The notes below the pieces were generated by a model. It made no database searches. It was not told where the DNA came from and worked only from the letters and a program-made list of their open reading frames with translations. DNA of 64,000 bases from Cenococcum geophilum 1.58. Taxonomy: Eukaryota > Ascomycota > Dothideomycetes > Gloniales > Gloniaceae. The stretch spans positions 2,852,001 to 2,916,000 of the forward strand of contig KV748177.1 in assembly GCA_001692895.1 (NCBI GenBank), written 5' to 3'. Shown piece by piece: positions 47,501-56,956 of the stretch. Every line of letters begins with the position of its first letter. Position 1 is the first letter of the stretch. Made by a program: the position numbers and the translations under genes.

Positions 47501-49720
47501 GGAGTATCTGCTTTAACGATATGGAATTATACCTTACCTATAGGGCTGTTAACGTCTATAGTTCCGATAGATATAGAGGCTCCGATCCCAAATTAGATAG
47601 TTACTTGGCCCTTAGTTAATGTGTTAAGACTTATAAATTTATCTACGGCCTATAGAGCTTAGAATTGACCGTAGCTAGCTATAGACTTACGCAAAGCACC
47701 TATATTAATTATAATTCCCATAAAGACCGTTAAGGTGTATCGTAACGCTATAGCTATAGCCGTACTATAGGCAAATAGGTCGGTCTCCATGTAAGGTTCT
47801 GTAGTGGACTCTATAGTAAGTTCTAAAGCCATAAGCAGGTGTATATAAGCCTTATTGGCTAGTTCTACGCTTATAGAGGTTGCTTCCTCTATAGTAAGTG
47901 TTCCAAAGGTAGTAATATAGGTAGAACTATCGTTAGGTTCTCCGGCATCGCTTCTAGAGTTATTAGCGTCATATATATAGGCTTTAAAGTCTAAGTTATC
48001 CTCTTTATCTCTTTCGCAGACGGCGACGTATTGTTTAAAGTGGTTATTAAAGTTGCCCTTATTACGGCCCTTAATATTAATAAAACGTCTCTTATAGTTG
48101 TCTCTGGACCAATTACGCTCCTCCTTTATATGTTTCTATAAACGGCAGTCCTCCTTCTTATAGATATAGCACTTAGCCTTTAGTCTACCGTTGGTTCTAT
48201 AGGGGCGATTACTGCTATAGCAATTGGTGTTTTGGTCTCGATTCTGGTTATTTCGGTAATAGCGTCAATCCGTAAAGAAGGCTTAATAAGACGATCTCAT
48301 TAAGGCCTATAGGGGGTATTCTTTTTCCCATATAATAATGGAGGATTATAGCTTGCTAATTAACTAAGAGAGGTCTTCTAAAGGGTTAGAGACAGTAATA
48401 CGGCATACTAGTACTCCCTGGCAAGCAGTAACCAGCTTATTTATAAGAATGCGGTTTATATAGAAGTCTAGGTATAGTCCATGGCGTTACTTTAGCAGCT
48501 TATCTATAAGTAGTTAGAAGTTCTAATAGATTAACTTATTAGGGTTCTCATCTATAACTCCTTAAAGGGTTATACTATTCCACTCTATAAAATTCTTACG
48601 GTAGTATTCTAGCCCTTTAAAGAACTGTTATATGTGGTTATAGGCTTTAGTAAAAGGTCTTAACTTAAGGTTGCTGTTATAGTAGTGGTTCTAAGTAAGC
48701 CCTTTTAGTATACTAGGGAATGCCACTATATAGCCTTCTAGTAGTAAGCCAGATCTCTTATAGATATTATAGAAGATAGTTAGCTTAAAGTTAAAGCTAT
48801 TATTAACTCCATTGTACTTTTAGTCGTCTATATAGATCTTTATAATTATAGCTACCTCCTTACTATATCTAGATCCTTACTTAGGTCCTTGCTCCACGCT
48901 AGGTATAGCTAGTTTAGGTAGTATATATATATATAGCTACTGCGGTTACTATGGCTGCTATAATTGCTACTCTTTTAGCTATAGTAGTTAGTTAATAAGA
49001 GCGTGGATTTGGTTATAATTAGAGGATTAAGGACTAGGAGGGGTAGTAAGGTTAGTAGGGGTAGCGATTAGAGTAGCTGGCGGTATAGTAATCGGAGTAA
49101 ATCTAGGGGGGGTAGTAGGGGTAGCGGGGGCAGCGACCGGGGTAGCTGGCGGTGCTATAATTAGGGTAGCTAGTGGTGTAGTAACTGGAGTAGCTGGTAA
49201 TACAGCGGCTGGAATAGCTGGTGGAGTTAGTAGAGTACCTAGTAGTGGGGCTAGAGGTATAGCAAGCTTATCTAAGGTCGAATTAAGTTAGTCTTGCAGA
49301 GTTGTTGTAATTATTAGCTTTACCTCTATAAGGGCCGCAATAAGCTCCTCGTCCGTCTATTTATAAAACTCTTCTTTATAGGCGATATCCATTAGCACCT
49401 TGCTAAGGGTGTGCCTCTTATCTTACTTAATAATATATACTCCTCTTTTAACTAGGTAGTTACGGATTCCCACTTTAGTTTTAGATTATACTTATTTAAA
49501 GAGCTCTAGTATAAAGTCTTTAAAGTCTTTCTAATATACTGTCTATAGTGAAAAGTCTATAAGGTTATGCCGTGTATATAGGTGCATCTTAGTCTCTATA
49601 TACTCCGCTAGATTGTTATCCGTAGCCGTCTCTAAGTCGATTCTATAGCTATATTTAGCAATTCTTTCCTTTTAGTTAATTTCTATATTATCGTGTCTTT
49701 GTATATAAGGGTAGTCGTCA
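44560..49720 (-). pseudogene. Copia-2 Gag-Pol polyprotein, broken
   Basis: On the reverse strand, Gag with an unusual knuckle KCYIYKKEDCRL-KHIKEER lies at about 48185-48130. Integrase near 46890-46800 reads VKSHNSIRMVERYYSPL. Reverse transcriptase begins at about 46220 (RGRGRPRKYLLL, then LKKGVFKIIKLRD, FNLRFINKIKNKGTNKAFKK) and continues to about 45400. RNase H at about 45080-44590 reads FINASFTNNKDLSLQISYVL, KCKRVTRSVLALELYSIAY and FYTNLKSLYNYLV. Metal-binding Asp positions in RNase H read Asn (FINAS for a Thr-Asp-Ala-Ser type site; FYTNLKS for TDSKS). The 3' coding end precedes the decamer array. Confidence 0.87.
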
Positions 49721-49729
49721 TTTAGAAGT

Positions 49730-49775
49730 TAAGGTTAAGGTTAAGGTTAAGGTCGAGGTTGAGGTTAGGGGTGTA
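49730..49775. repeat. GGTTAA hexanucleotide repeat
   Basis: About six units of GTTAAG/GGTTGA type lie in the 5' part of Copia-2. They resemble degenerate telomere-like hexamers, but TTAGGG itself is not present. Confidence 0.7.
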
Positions 49776-49849
49776 AGGGTGTGTGCGTATCCCCTTAACA
49801 AATCTATAGTTTTTAAAGACTGAAGACTAAAGACGATTCTTAGCAAAGA

Positions 49850-50155
49850 TACGGTCCTCTAGGCGATCTTACGCGTTAGCAGTTAAGTTAATACGTGGTC
49901 TTAAGCTTTAAGGTCCTCTAGGCGATCTAACGCGTTAACAGTTAAGTTAATGCGTNGTCTTAAGCTTTAAGGGGTAACGTAGCTCTCTCTAAGTAAAGAT
50001 ACAATTCTCTAGGCGATCTTACGCGTTAGCAAGCTNATACGTGGTCTCGAGCTTNNAGGGTAANNTAGCTTTCTCCTTTAACTAAAATAGGGCGATAGCT
50101 CTGCGATCTAACGCGTTAGCAGTTAAGCTAATGCGTGGTTTTAAGCTTTGCTATT
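49850..50155. repeat. Tandem repeat in the Copia-2 leader
   Basis: Four copies share CTAGGCGATCTTACGCGTTA, then AGTTAAGTTAATRCGTGGTC and TTAAGCTTTAAGG. The array lies between the 5' LTR and Gag, where packaging and primer-binding signals sit. Ambiguous bases (N) cluster here, suggesting that reads from several units could not be resolved. Confidence 0.82.
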
Positions 50156-50188
50156 GCGTATTTCCTAATCTATACGTCTACTGATTAG

Positions 50189-50361
50189 TGTCGGTATACT
50201 CGCTTTATTAACGTGCACGAATATTACTTATAGTGGTACGTATACGGTGTTGAAGTTAGTAGTTAATTGTTTTTACTAGAAGTAAGGGGTTGCTCTAAGG
50301 TCAGGTTAGCTAACCTCGCTACGTAGTCCCGTGACTACGTCATATAATTAACGTTCCGACA
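50189..50361 (-). repeat. Copia-2 5' LTR (173 bp)
   Basis: The + strand reads TGTCGGTATACTCGC...GTTCCGACA with intact TG/CA ends. The duplication CTACT follows at 50362-50366. Confidence 0.92.
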
Positions 50362-50366
50362 CTACT

Positions 50367-50988
50367 ATATACTACTAAAATAGCTAATAATAGGCAAAAG
50401 GGACTAACCTAGAGTGGATATAGATATATAGATAGAACTAAAAGTTAGCCCTCTATATTAAACGGTCTCGCTAGTCGGCTTAATTGGAGTTACGTAGCTA
50501 GAGACCTTAGTGCCAGCCAGTATTACCGTAAGGGAAGAGCAGTATATAGTAAAGCGGCATATATATGGCATGCGTTAAGTTAATACGGCAGTATTACGGC
50601 TGCTTATTAGGCGTATAACGCTCTATAAGTATAATATCGCAAAAGCTAGTATCGCTATACTTATCTGGTATAATAACGGCTACCTTATTACTTATTAGGA
50701 GGTTCTTATAGTAGCAATTAGTACTAGCCTTTAAGATAAGCCGCATTTATAGGTTAAAAATAATCTGTAATAGGGCTATTATAGGCTAAGCCTAAAGCCG
50801 TTCCTTTGCAGTTTAATAGAGGGCGATAAAAGGGTTCCGTACCTTAGATAGTATAGTAGTAAGGCACTATAGAATAGTTATATCTAGCTAGGTATTAGAA
50901 TAGGCCCATAGCTAGGTATCTATAGCATAACTAGAGTTATAAAGGTAAAGCTATATATACCGCGGAGTAACGTTAGTAGGAGGCTCTA
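50367..50988 (-). pseudogene. Helitron-like N-terminal domain (broken)
   Basis: The reverse strand reads LISNKVAVIIPDKY, DIILIERYTPNKQPQYCRIN, THAIYMPLYYILLFPYGNTGWH, and further down RDRLI and PFAYY. This is the Helitron_like_N pattern found ahead of Rep in fungal elements. The protein's N-terminus is missing because an inverted-repeat element begins at 50989. The domain ends at the Copia-2 duplication and continues at 44068. Confidence 0.87.
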
Positions 50989-51014
50989 CGTTAGGAAAAA
51001 ATTTACTAGCATCT

Positions 51015-51262
51015 AATTTCACTTTTTTGCCATTTTAGCATTTTCTAGCATTTCTAGCATTTTCTAGCATTTAGCAGCTAAATGCGGCATTTATTACTAA
51101 GTACTATTATTTAGCTGCCAAATGCCGCATTTATAATTAAGTATTAGCATTTAGCAGCTAAGTGCGGCATTTATTACTAAGTACTAGCATTTAGCTGCTA
51201 AATGCTAGAAAATGCTAAAATGGTAGAAAAGTAAAATTAAATATTAGTAAATTTTTTTTTAA
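51015..51262. repeat. Hairpin block with repeated AGCATTTAGCAGCTAAATG motifs
   Basis: Both ends are reverse complements (left TTTTAGCATTTTCTAGCA, right TGCTAGAAAATGCTAAAA). The middle has three ~60-bp direct units containing TTAGCAGCTAAATGCGGCA. The stretch could fold into a long imperfect hairpin. Confidence 0.75.
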
Positions 51263-51269
51263 TAGAGGC

Positions 51270-51770
51270 TCCGTATAAAGTTCTATATAAAGTTTTATAT
51301 AAAGTTCCGTATAAAGTTCCGCATAAAGCTTTACGCGAAGCTCTATATAAAGCTCTATATAAAGTTCTATATAAAGCTCTATATAAAGCTTTATACAAAG
51401 CTCTATACGGGGCTCTATACAAAGTTCTATATAAAGCTCTATATAAAGCTCCGTATAAAGCTCTATATAAAGTTCTATACAAAGTTTTATACAAAGCTCT
51501 ATATAAAGCTCTATACGAAGCATAAAGCTCTATATAAAGTACAAAGCTCTATATAAAGCTCTGCATAAAGCTCTACACGAAGTTCTATACAAAGCTCTAT
51601 ACGAAGCTCTATATAAAGCTCTATATAAAGCTCTTATATAAAGCTCTGTATNAGGCTCTATATAAGGCTCTATATAAGGCTTTATATAAAGCTCTATATA
51701 TAGAGGCTCTGTATAAGGCTTTACGCAAAGCTCTATATACGGAGGCTCTATATAAAGCTTTATATTAGGT
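51270..51770. repeat. 12-bp minisatellite, RIP-altered copy
   Basis: About 40 units read CTCTATATAAAG. It is the counterpart of the 12-bp array at 56457-56840 (CTCTGCACGAAG), with G-to-A and C-to-T at the CpA/TpG-type positions. Open frames through it encode only a repeating Tyr/Leu/Ile peptide. Confidence 0.88.
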
Positions 51771-51960
51771 CCCCGCTATATTCCTAATAGCCTCTACACA
51801 TACCTCTGCTAAGTATACCCCTATATAGCTACCTTATTTTTTTTACCTATTCTTCCTTCCTTATATCCTCCCTACCTAGGAAGGCACTAAAATAGCAGCT
51901 AGTAGAGGACTGTCGCTAGAACTAGACCGTCGCTAAAACTAGATAACTACCGTTTAAATA
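51770..51960 (+). repeat. Conserved repeat block, copy ii
   Basis: It follows the 12-bp array exactly as copy iii does at 56841. It shares GGTCCCCGCTATATTCC, a T-run, CTTATATCCTCCCTACCTA and AGAGGACTGTCGCTAGAACT, with C-to-T changes. Confidence 0.8.
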
Positions 51961-52194
51961 ACTAGCTAGTAAACGCCGCAAATAATTTAATTAATCAATC
52001 GATCGAATTAAACTAGAGCTTTAATATTAGCTTATTGCTAAATTAAATTAAGGCCTCCTAGGGAGGCACCCTAAACGACTACTGTTTAAATATATAGCCA
52101 GCAAACGGCCGTAGAAAATAATTCGAATTAATATAATTAATTAATTAATTAAATTAGGCAGAGCCTTTAATCGGGCCGGCCCTTCCCCTAAATT
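51961..52194. other. AT-rich spacer, no gene seen
   Basis: It contains two copies of an AATTAATYAATCGA / AATTAATTAATTAATTAAAT type stretch and two copies of ACTACYGTTTAAATAACTAG-like sequence, so an internal direct repeat of about 110 bp is likely. No coding signal is seen. Confidence 0.5.
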
Positions 52195-52415
52195 ATAGAT
52201 AGGTAGGTATAGACAGGTAGGTATAGACGGTAGGTATAGATAGTAGGTATAGGTAGGTAGGTATAGATAGGTAGGTATAGATAGTAGTTATAAATAGGTA
52301 GGTATAGGTAGGTATAAATAGATAGATAGATAAATAGGTAAGTAGGTAGGCAAGCAGGTAGGCAGGTAGGTAGGTAGGTAGGTAGGTAGATAGGTAGGTA
52401 GGTAGATAAGTAAAA
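52195..52415. repeat. TAGG / GGTATAGATA microsatellite
   Basis: Repeats of GGTAGGTATAGATA shade into a pure GGTA run near 52365-52400. Confidence 0.9.
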
Positions 52416-52854
52416 GAGAACCGTCGCTATATTATATTAAATTATCTAAAATAAAATATTTTATTTTATACTAACTGCGTAAAAAGAGTAATACTTATTT
52501 ATTACTTAAAGTAAGTAAGATATATAGAATGCGTAAAGAGGGCATTATATACTAAATATATAAGAAGGGCATTATATATAGAATACGCGAGAAGGGCATT
52601 ATATATTAATTGCGTATTAAGTGTAAAATATATAATTAGCTGTACCGCATTATTAAATACAGTAGTATACTATACCGTATTATTAAATATAGTAATATAC
52701 TACACTATATTATTAAATACGGTAGTATATAGTAGTATACTATACTATATTGTTAAATACGGCAGTATGCCGCACCTTAGTTAATACTATATACTATACG
52801 TTATAGTGCGCGGAATGCGTATTTGGCCGCTAAATGCTACCAAATGCTATAAAA
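52416..52854. repeat. ~27-bp and ~35-bp tandem repeats
   Basis: Three units of GAAGGGCATTATATA with a variable end (52535-52610) are followed by about four units of TATTAAATACGGTAGTATAC (52630-52790). AT-rich; no gene. Confidence 0.75.
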
Positions 52855-52899
52855 ATGCTGGTAAATTTTTTCCTAACGTTTGCCCTAATTTAGCTAGAA

Positions 52900-53590
52900 A
52901 TAGGATACTTACCCTATATAAGCTTTAACTGAAAAAGGCTAAAAGAACCTTAAACTATATAAAAAAAGCTATCCTATAGTAAGGCCTAATAGTACGCTAA
53001 ACACTTAAAGGAAGCCTAAATAGTAGCCTATAAGAACCTAGGAAAGGCCTAAATATTAATAAAACAGTAGGCAAACAAACACTATTAAGAGCCTAACTTT
53101 ATCCCTAGCGATATAGTCTAGGTTATAATAAGGAATTAGAAAACTAAATAACCTAGCCGTAAGCTGGACTATTAGATAGTAGGGCTGTATAAGGTCCTTA
53201 AGAAGATAGGCAACTTATATAAGGTAAAGCTCCTAGATTTAATTAGGGTGCGCCTTATCTTTTTACTAGATAAGCTATAGAAAGCTATAAATGACCTATT
53301 ACCTAGATAAAAGAATAAGCCTTCTCCGCTAATTTAAGTAAACGGTAATAATAAATAGGAAGTTAATAAAATACTAGCCTATAAGATAGTATGGGGAATA
53401 TTAAAATATTATATTTAATAAAAGGGCTATAACCCGGACCTAACCTAGTACCCTATATAAAACTTTATAGGCTGCCCCTAGAATCTTAAAGAGTTTTATA
53501 ATTAATACCCTAATATACCTGGACCCCTAAAGTACCTATATAAGTAGATAGAATGCTAGTATAATAAAGATAATAAGTTACCAGAGGAGT
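52900..53590 (+). pseudogene. Gypsy-C integrase C-terminus and chromodomain
   Basis: The frame gives WVITRNWK-like VITRN, SRKLDY, GLYKVLKKIGNLYKVKLPDL, VRLIFLLDKL (the conserved integrase tail, with TAG at several Gln/Trp). It continues with QEVNKILAYKIV, LKYYI, KGYNPDLT and PYLPGPLKYL-like NIPGPLKYLYK. This is the chromodomain that follows integrase in chromoviruses. It ends near 53590 before TTCTGCCATATTCTG motifs at 53637. Confidence 0.85.
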
Positions 53591-53930
53591 ATAGGAACAA
53601 GAACGCCCTAAAGCCCTAATATAGCTGTCTACTATATTCTGCCATATTCTGTCGTTTTCTACTAGTACTGTAAAATTTTAGATATCTAGGAACTTTAACC
53701 GCCGGTTAAAGTTGTCTAAGTAGTTAGATCCTTGCTAAGACTTTTAACAGCTACTTTTTTTAGCCTAGTGCTTTTACTTAACCTATAATTGCCTTTTATA
53801 CTTAGTCTGGACGTACTTATATCCCTTTTTTCTCTTTATCTTATATTTTATAATCTTATATCTTATAAGCCTAGTGCTATTCTATTTCTAATTAAGCCTA
53901 AGCGCAGGCTTTCTTTAAAGAGGGGGGTGA

Positions 53931-54138
53931 TATAACGGCCCTATCGCACGTTACCTACTAAATTCTGCTATATTCTACTAACCTATAATTAGCTCGCCCA
54001 AAGCTAGCGCCTTAGCGGCTTACCTTATATATTTGTTTACATCGGTCCTAGCGACCCCCTTTTTTTTCTTAGCTTAATATCTTCGTAATATAGCATTCTA
54101 CAAGCTTTAGTTTAGAGGCATTTATATAAGCCGTAACA
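53931..54138 (+). repeat. Gypsy-C 3' LTR (208 bp)
   Basis: It starts TATAACGGCCCTATCGC (TG altered to TA) and ends AAGCCGTAACA. It contains AAATTCTGCTATATTCTAC, a TTCTGCCAAA-type decamer pair. Confidence 0.85.
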
Positions 54139-54636
54139 CTATAGAACCTTTTATGCTTATACTACGTACTATATACTAGTTTAGCTATTTTAAGAGTTTT
54201 ACAGTCTTTACTATTGGCAAAGTGTTTTTCCTTACAATTAATATAAAGAGGGGTAGTATACTTATAAGGCTTGCCTATTATTATATAGGTAGGACAGCAG
54301 TGGTTTTTAGATAAATATGCAGCCGTATAAAATCTATAGGCCCTAGTAGAGTACCTATCTCCTATATGGCTAAAATTTTGGCAGCTAGTATACTGCGTAG
54401 TAGGAGAGACTTCTAGGCATTATACTACCTTAGTAGCTATACCCGCAATTAGAATATCTTTTTACTTAAGGATTTCTTATCTTTTTTCTTTATTCTCTAC
54501 AGTAAAAACTATAGAGCTAAATCTAGTTTTTAGATTATATCTTTTTATACTAGATAAGATCCACCTAGGTAGTTCTTATATCTCTATAGGATTAAAGATC
54601 TTAATTTCTTCTTTTAGAAGCTTAGAGCTCCCCTTT

Positions 54637-55842
54637 TATAATAAAGCCTTATAGAAAATACTACAATAGACTTGCTAAAGGGCTGGGTATATAGGTATAG
54701 AATGGTTAACAATATAAATATAACTGGTAGAGTAGGTTGCCTAATAGATTAACTCTAATTATATTCTAAGATTTATTATAAAGAAGAGAACTATTTAGGT
54801 AGGGACTGTGGTCCTTTAAATATATAATACTGCGCCTAAGAAATATACTAAGTACGCTAGTATGTTAGTACGTTAGCAGGCTTACTAATTAATCAATTTA
54901 ATTTAATTAAGGCCTTAAATTAATTAAATTGAAAGCTTTGTAAGCAGAAGGTTCAATTAATTAAATTAATTAAATCAATATTAAAACGATTGCAACTAAT
55001 TGCAACTACATAGTAATTAGTAATTATTACGAGTCTTAGTATAGTGTTAATGTAGAAGGCCTACCTAGTGACACCCAGACCGCTTTCTACCGTTATTTAT
55101 GTCGCTCCTGCTATTAATTTAGGCCTATCGCGAGTCTTGGCATGGTGTTAAGTTACTATCCTACTGTATTTTCTATTTCTTCCTTCTATAGTCGCCTTGG
55201 TATTGCCATCTAAGCTATAATTAGAGGTGTACTAGGGGGCGGTAGGGACAGTATAATTATAACGAGCTGTAGAGAGTATTAAGGTGTTCGTTTAGCTATT
55301 ATCTAACGCGTTAGAAGCCATGGTGGTAATAGAATTAATATTGTTAATAGGCAGGTCTAATAGTAAAACTCTTCTTACCTGCTAAGACTCTGTCAATAAT
55401 ATAACAGTGTAAACAACGGGTAATACTTGGGTAAACATTTTTTGGTAAGGGAGACTAAGGAAAAATAAGGGTTAGCATATTTCTATATAATATTAAAAGT
55501 TTTAATATTTATTAATTAATTCAATTTAACTAGAACCTCTATATTAATTAAGTTACCAAGCTAGCGAGCTCTTAGTTAATTGAATTGATTAAGTTTTAGC
55601 ATTTAATTCAATTTAATATTGAAGCCTAGGTGATTGATTAGCAAGCCTATACGTTAGTACGTCGCGTACGTCTTTACGTTCCTACGTTTTTACGTTCTAA
55701 ACTTATAACGTAACTAGCTATATAACTTGGCTACCTTTTATCCCATAGCTTAATTGGTTCTAGTGCCTCCTATACTATTTTAACCAACCTATATATGTCT
55801 CTTCTTAGTAGTTTTACTACTACCGATATAAGATCCGTAACA
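54637..55842 (-). repeat. Solo LTR of Gypsy-A family, split by a MITE-like insertion
   Basis: It matches the Gypsy-A LTRs at both ends (TATAATAAAGCCTTATAG and GATCCGTAACA) and has a 5-bp duplication CCTTT (54632-54636, 55843-55847). No internal region follows, so homologous recombination between two LTRs probably removed it. Inside lies a 771-bp insertion (54878-55648). Confidence 0.88.
54878..55648. mobile_element. MITE-like element, 771 bp
   Basis: It interrupts the GTACGTTAG repeat region of the solo LTR. Ends are inverted: AGGCTTACTAATTAATCA on the left pairs with TGATTGATTAGCAAGCCT on the right. Sub-terminal stretches are rich in AATTAATTAAATT, and the middle is less AT-rich, with no protein recognised. 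The target duplication is unclear because the flanks (TTAGC, ATACG) differ. The superfamily is unknown. Confidence 0.72.
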
Positions 55843-55964
55843 CCTTTTCTAAAAAAGGTAGGGTAGAAACCCTATAGGCTATAATTTAAACCTATAGTTC
55901 TATATCGGGAAAATATTCGCAGGATGAGATTTAAGTTAACTTTGGTGTTCGCGTTTCGCGTAAT

Positions 55965-56400
55965 TAACATGCAATTTAACTAACTTAACACGTAATTAAC
56001 TAACTTAATACGCAATTAACCAACTTAATACGTAATTTAACTAACTTAACACGCAGTTNACCTACTTAATATGCAATTTAATTAACTTAATACGTAGTTA
56101 ACCTACTTAATATACAATTTAACTAACTTAATATATAGTTAACCTACTTAACATATAATTTAANNNNNNNNNNNNNNNNNNNNNNNNNNNNNNNNNNNNN
56201 NNNNNNNNNNNNNNNNNNNNNNNNNNNNNNNNNNNNNNTTAACCTACTTAACATGCAATTTAACTAACTTAACACGTAGTTGACCTACTTAACATATAAT
56301 TTAACTAACTTAATATATAGTTAACCTACTTAATATATTTAAAAGTTAAATAACATATAGTTAACCTACTTAACAACTTTAAAAGCTAACTGTATATTCC
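55965..56400. repeat. ~42-bp AT-rich tandem repeat with a 75-N gap
   Basis: Units read TTAACCTACTTAACATGCAA then TTTAACTAACTTAACACGTAG. Positions 56164-56238 are 75 unresolved bases inside the array, so its true length is not known. Confidence 0.9.
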
Positions 56401-56456
56401 TTAATATACAATTAAGGTAAAGTTATATACTAATTACGCAAATGAATTTTTACACA

Positions 56457-56840
56457 GTTTTATTACTTAGAGGCTCTGCACAAGGCTCTATACGAAGCTC
56501 TACACGAAGCTCTGCGTACAGAGGCTCTGCACGAAGCTCTGCACGAAGCTCTGCACGAAGCTCTGCACGAAGCTCTGCACGAAGCTCTGCACGAAGTTCT
56601 GCACGAAGCTCTACACGAAGCTTTGCATAAGGCTCTACACGAGGCTCTACACGAAGCTCTGCGTACAGAGGCTCTGCACGAAGCTCTGCGTACAGAGGCT
56701 CTGCCCGAAGCTCTACGTACAGAGGCTCTGCGCGAAGCTCTGCGTACGGAGGCTCTGCACGAGGCTCTGCACGAAGCTCTGCACGAGGCTCTGCGCGAAG
56801 CTCTGCGTACAGAGGCTCTACACGAAGCTCTGCATCGGGT
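56457..56840. repeat. 12-bp minisatellite, intact copy
   Basis: Units read CTCTGCACGAAG, with longer variants containing GCGTACAGAGG. Open frames through it encode Ser-Ala-Arg or Glu-Ala-Leu-His repeats. These are products of the repeat and not a gene. It is the un-RIPped counterpart of 51270-51770. Confidence 0.92.
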
Positions 56841-56956
56841 CCCCGCTATATTCCCGATAGCCTCTCCTATGTAGCCACCTTATTTTTTTTTATCTATTTA
56901 TCCTTCCTTATATCCTCCCTACCTAGGGAGGCACTAGAACGGCAGCTAGCAGAGGA
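56841..56956 (+). repeat. Conserved repeat block, copy iii
   Basis: The least mutated of the three copies: GGGTCCCCGCTATATTCCCG, GTAGCCACCTTATTTTTTTT, TATATCCTCCCTACCTAGGG, then CAGCTAGCAGAGGACCGTCG. Confidence 0.82.

Larger units (their letters stand above)
44069..50361 (-). mobile_element. Copia-2: Ty1/copia LTR retrotransposon (6293 bp), reverse, complete
   Basis: LTRs at 44069-44241 and 50189-50361 (both 173 bp) and the perfect duplication CTACT (44064-44068, 50362-50366) define an insertion in the Helitron. Genes run right to left. It belongs to a different copia lineage from Copia-1, judged by the CYIYKKEDC knuckle, the VERYYSPL integrase block and the RNase H sequence. Just inside the 3' LTR (44328-44462) there is an array of TTCTGCCAAA decamers. 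Confidence 0.92.
495..50988 (-). mobile_element. Helitron, RIP-mutated, cut into four pieces by nested insertions
   Basis: Four reverse-strand segments read in order as one Helitron RepHel protein: N-terminal domain (50988-50367), Rep (44068-43319), first helicase part (41334-40252) and second helicase part (1364-495). The segment ends join when the intervening elements and one copy of each target duplication are removed. Helitrons move by rolling-circle replication using a Rep nuclease with an HUH motif and a Pif1-like helicase. Both element ends are missing here: tandem repeats replace the left side and an inverted-repeat element abuts the right side. The element is dead, with many stops and lost motifs. 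Confidence 0.85.
50989..52879. mobile_element. Non-coding element with 25-bp terminal inverted repeats and internal minisatellites
   Basis: The left end ACGTTAGGAAAAAATTTACT AGCAT (50989-51013) pairs with the right end ATGCTGGTAAATTTTTTCCTAACGT (52855-52879) with one mismatch. Inside are a hairpin-rich block, a 12-bp array, the conserved block (copy ii), a TAGG array and ~35-bp repeats. No clear target duplication is seen: the left flank is Helitron and the right flank is Gypsy-C. It may be a MITE-like element or a rearrangement junction. Confidence 0.55.
52880..54138 (+). mobile_element. Gypsy-C, 5'-truncated Ty3/gypsy element
   Basis: Only the 3' end remains: integrase C-terminus, chromodomain, a T/C-rich trailer, a polypurine tract (AAAGAGGGGGGTGA, ending at 53930) and one LTR (53931-54138). 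The 5' side is lost at the inverted-repeat element ending at 52879. To its right lies the gag-only retroposon copy 2 in reverse orientation, into which it probably inserted. The protein sequence differs from Gypsy-A and Gypsy-B, so it is a third gypsy family. Confidence 0.85.
54139..55960 (-). pseudogene. Gag-only retroposon, copy 2 (partial, reverse)
   Basis: Positions 54139-54636 and 55848 to about 55960 are the reverse complement of parts of 39360-39900. They carry the knuckle region (the reverse strand reads a CCPT-like block and PLYINCKEKHFANSKDC) and the GGGTTTCTACCCTACC segment. A Gypsy-A solo LTR (54637-55842) interrupts the copy, and Gypsy-C replaces its 3' side. Its existence confirms that the 2-kb unit is a repeated family. 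Confidence 0.75.

Noticed and set aside
49730-49775. Telomere-like GGTTAA repeat as a chromosome end
   Set aside because: The unit is not TTAGGG, the array is short and lies inside Copia-2, so it is not a telomere.
51215-51523. Open frames of about 85-100 codons with Leu-Tyr-Ile-Glu repeats
   Set aside because: They are read-through of the 12-bp minisatellite. Unit length divisible by three keeps any frame open, and no start context or family supports a gene.
56442-56874. Frames encoding Ser-Ala-Arg and Glu-Ala-Leu repeats
   Set aside because: Products of the intact 12-bp array. The two frames overlap the same repeat and switch with 15-bp variants.
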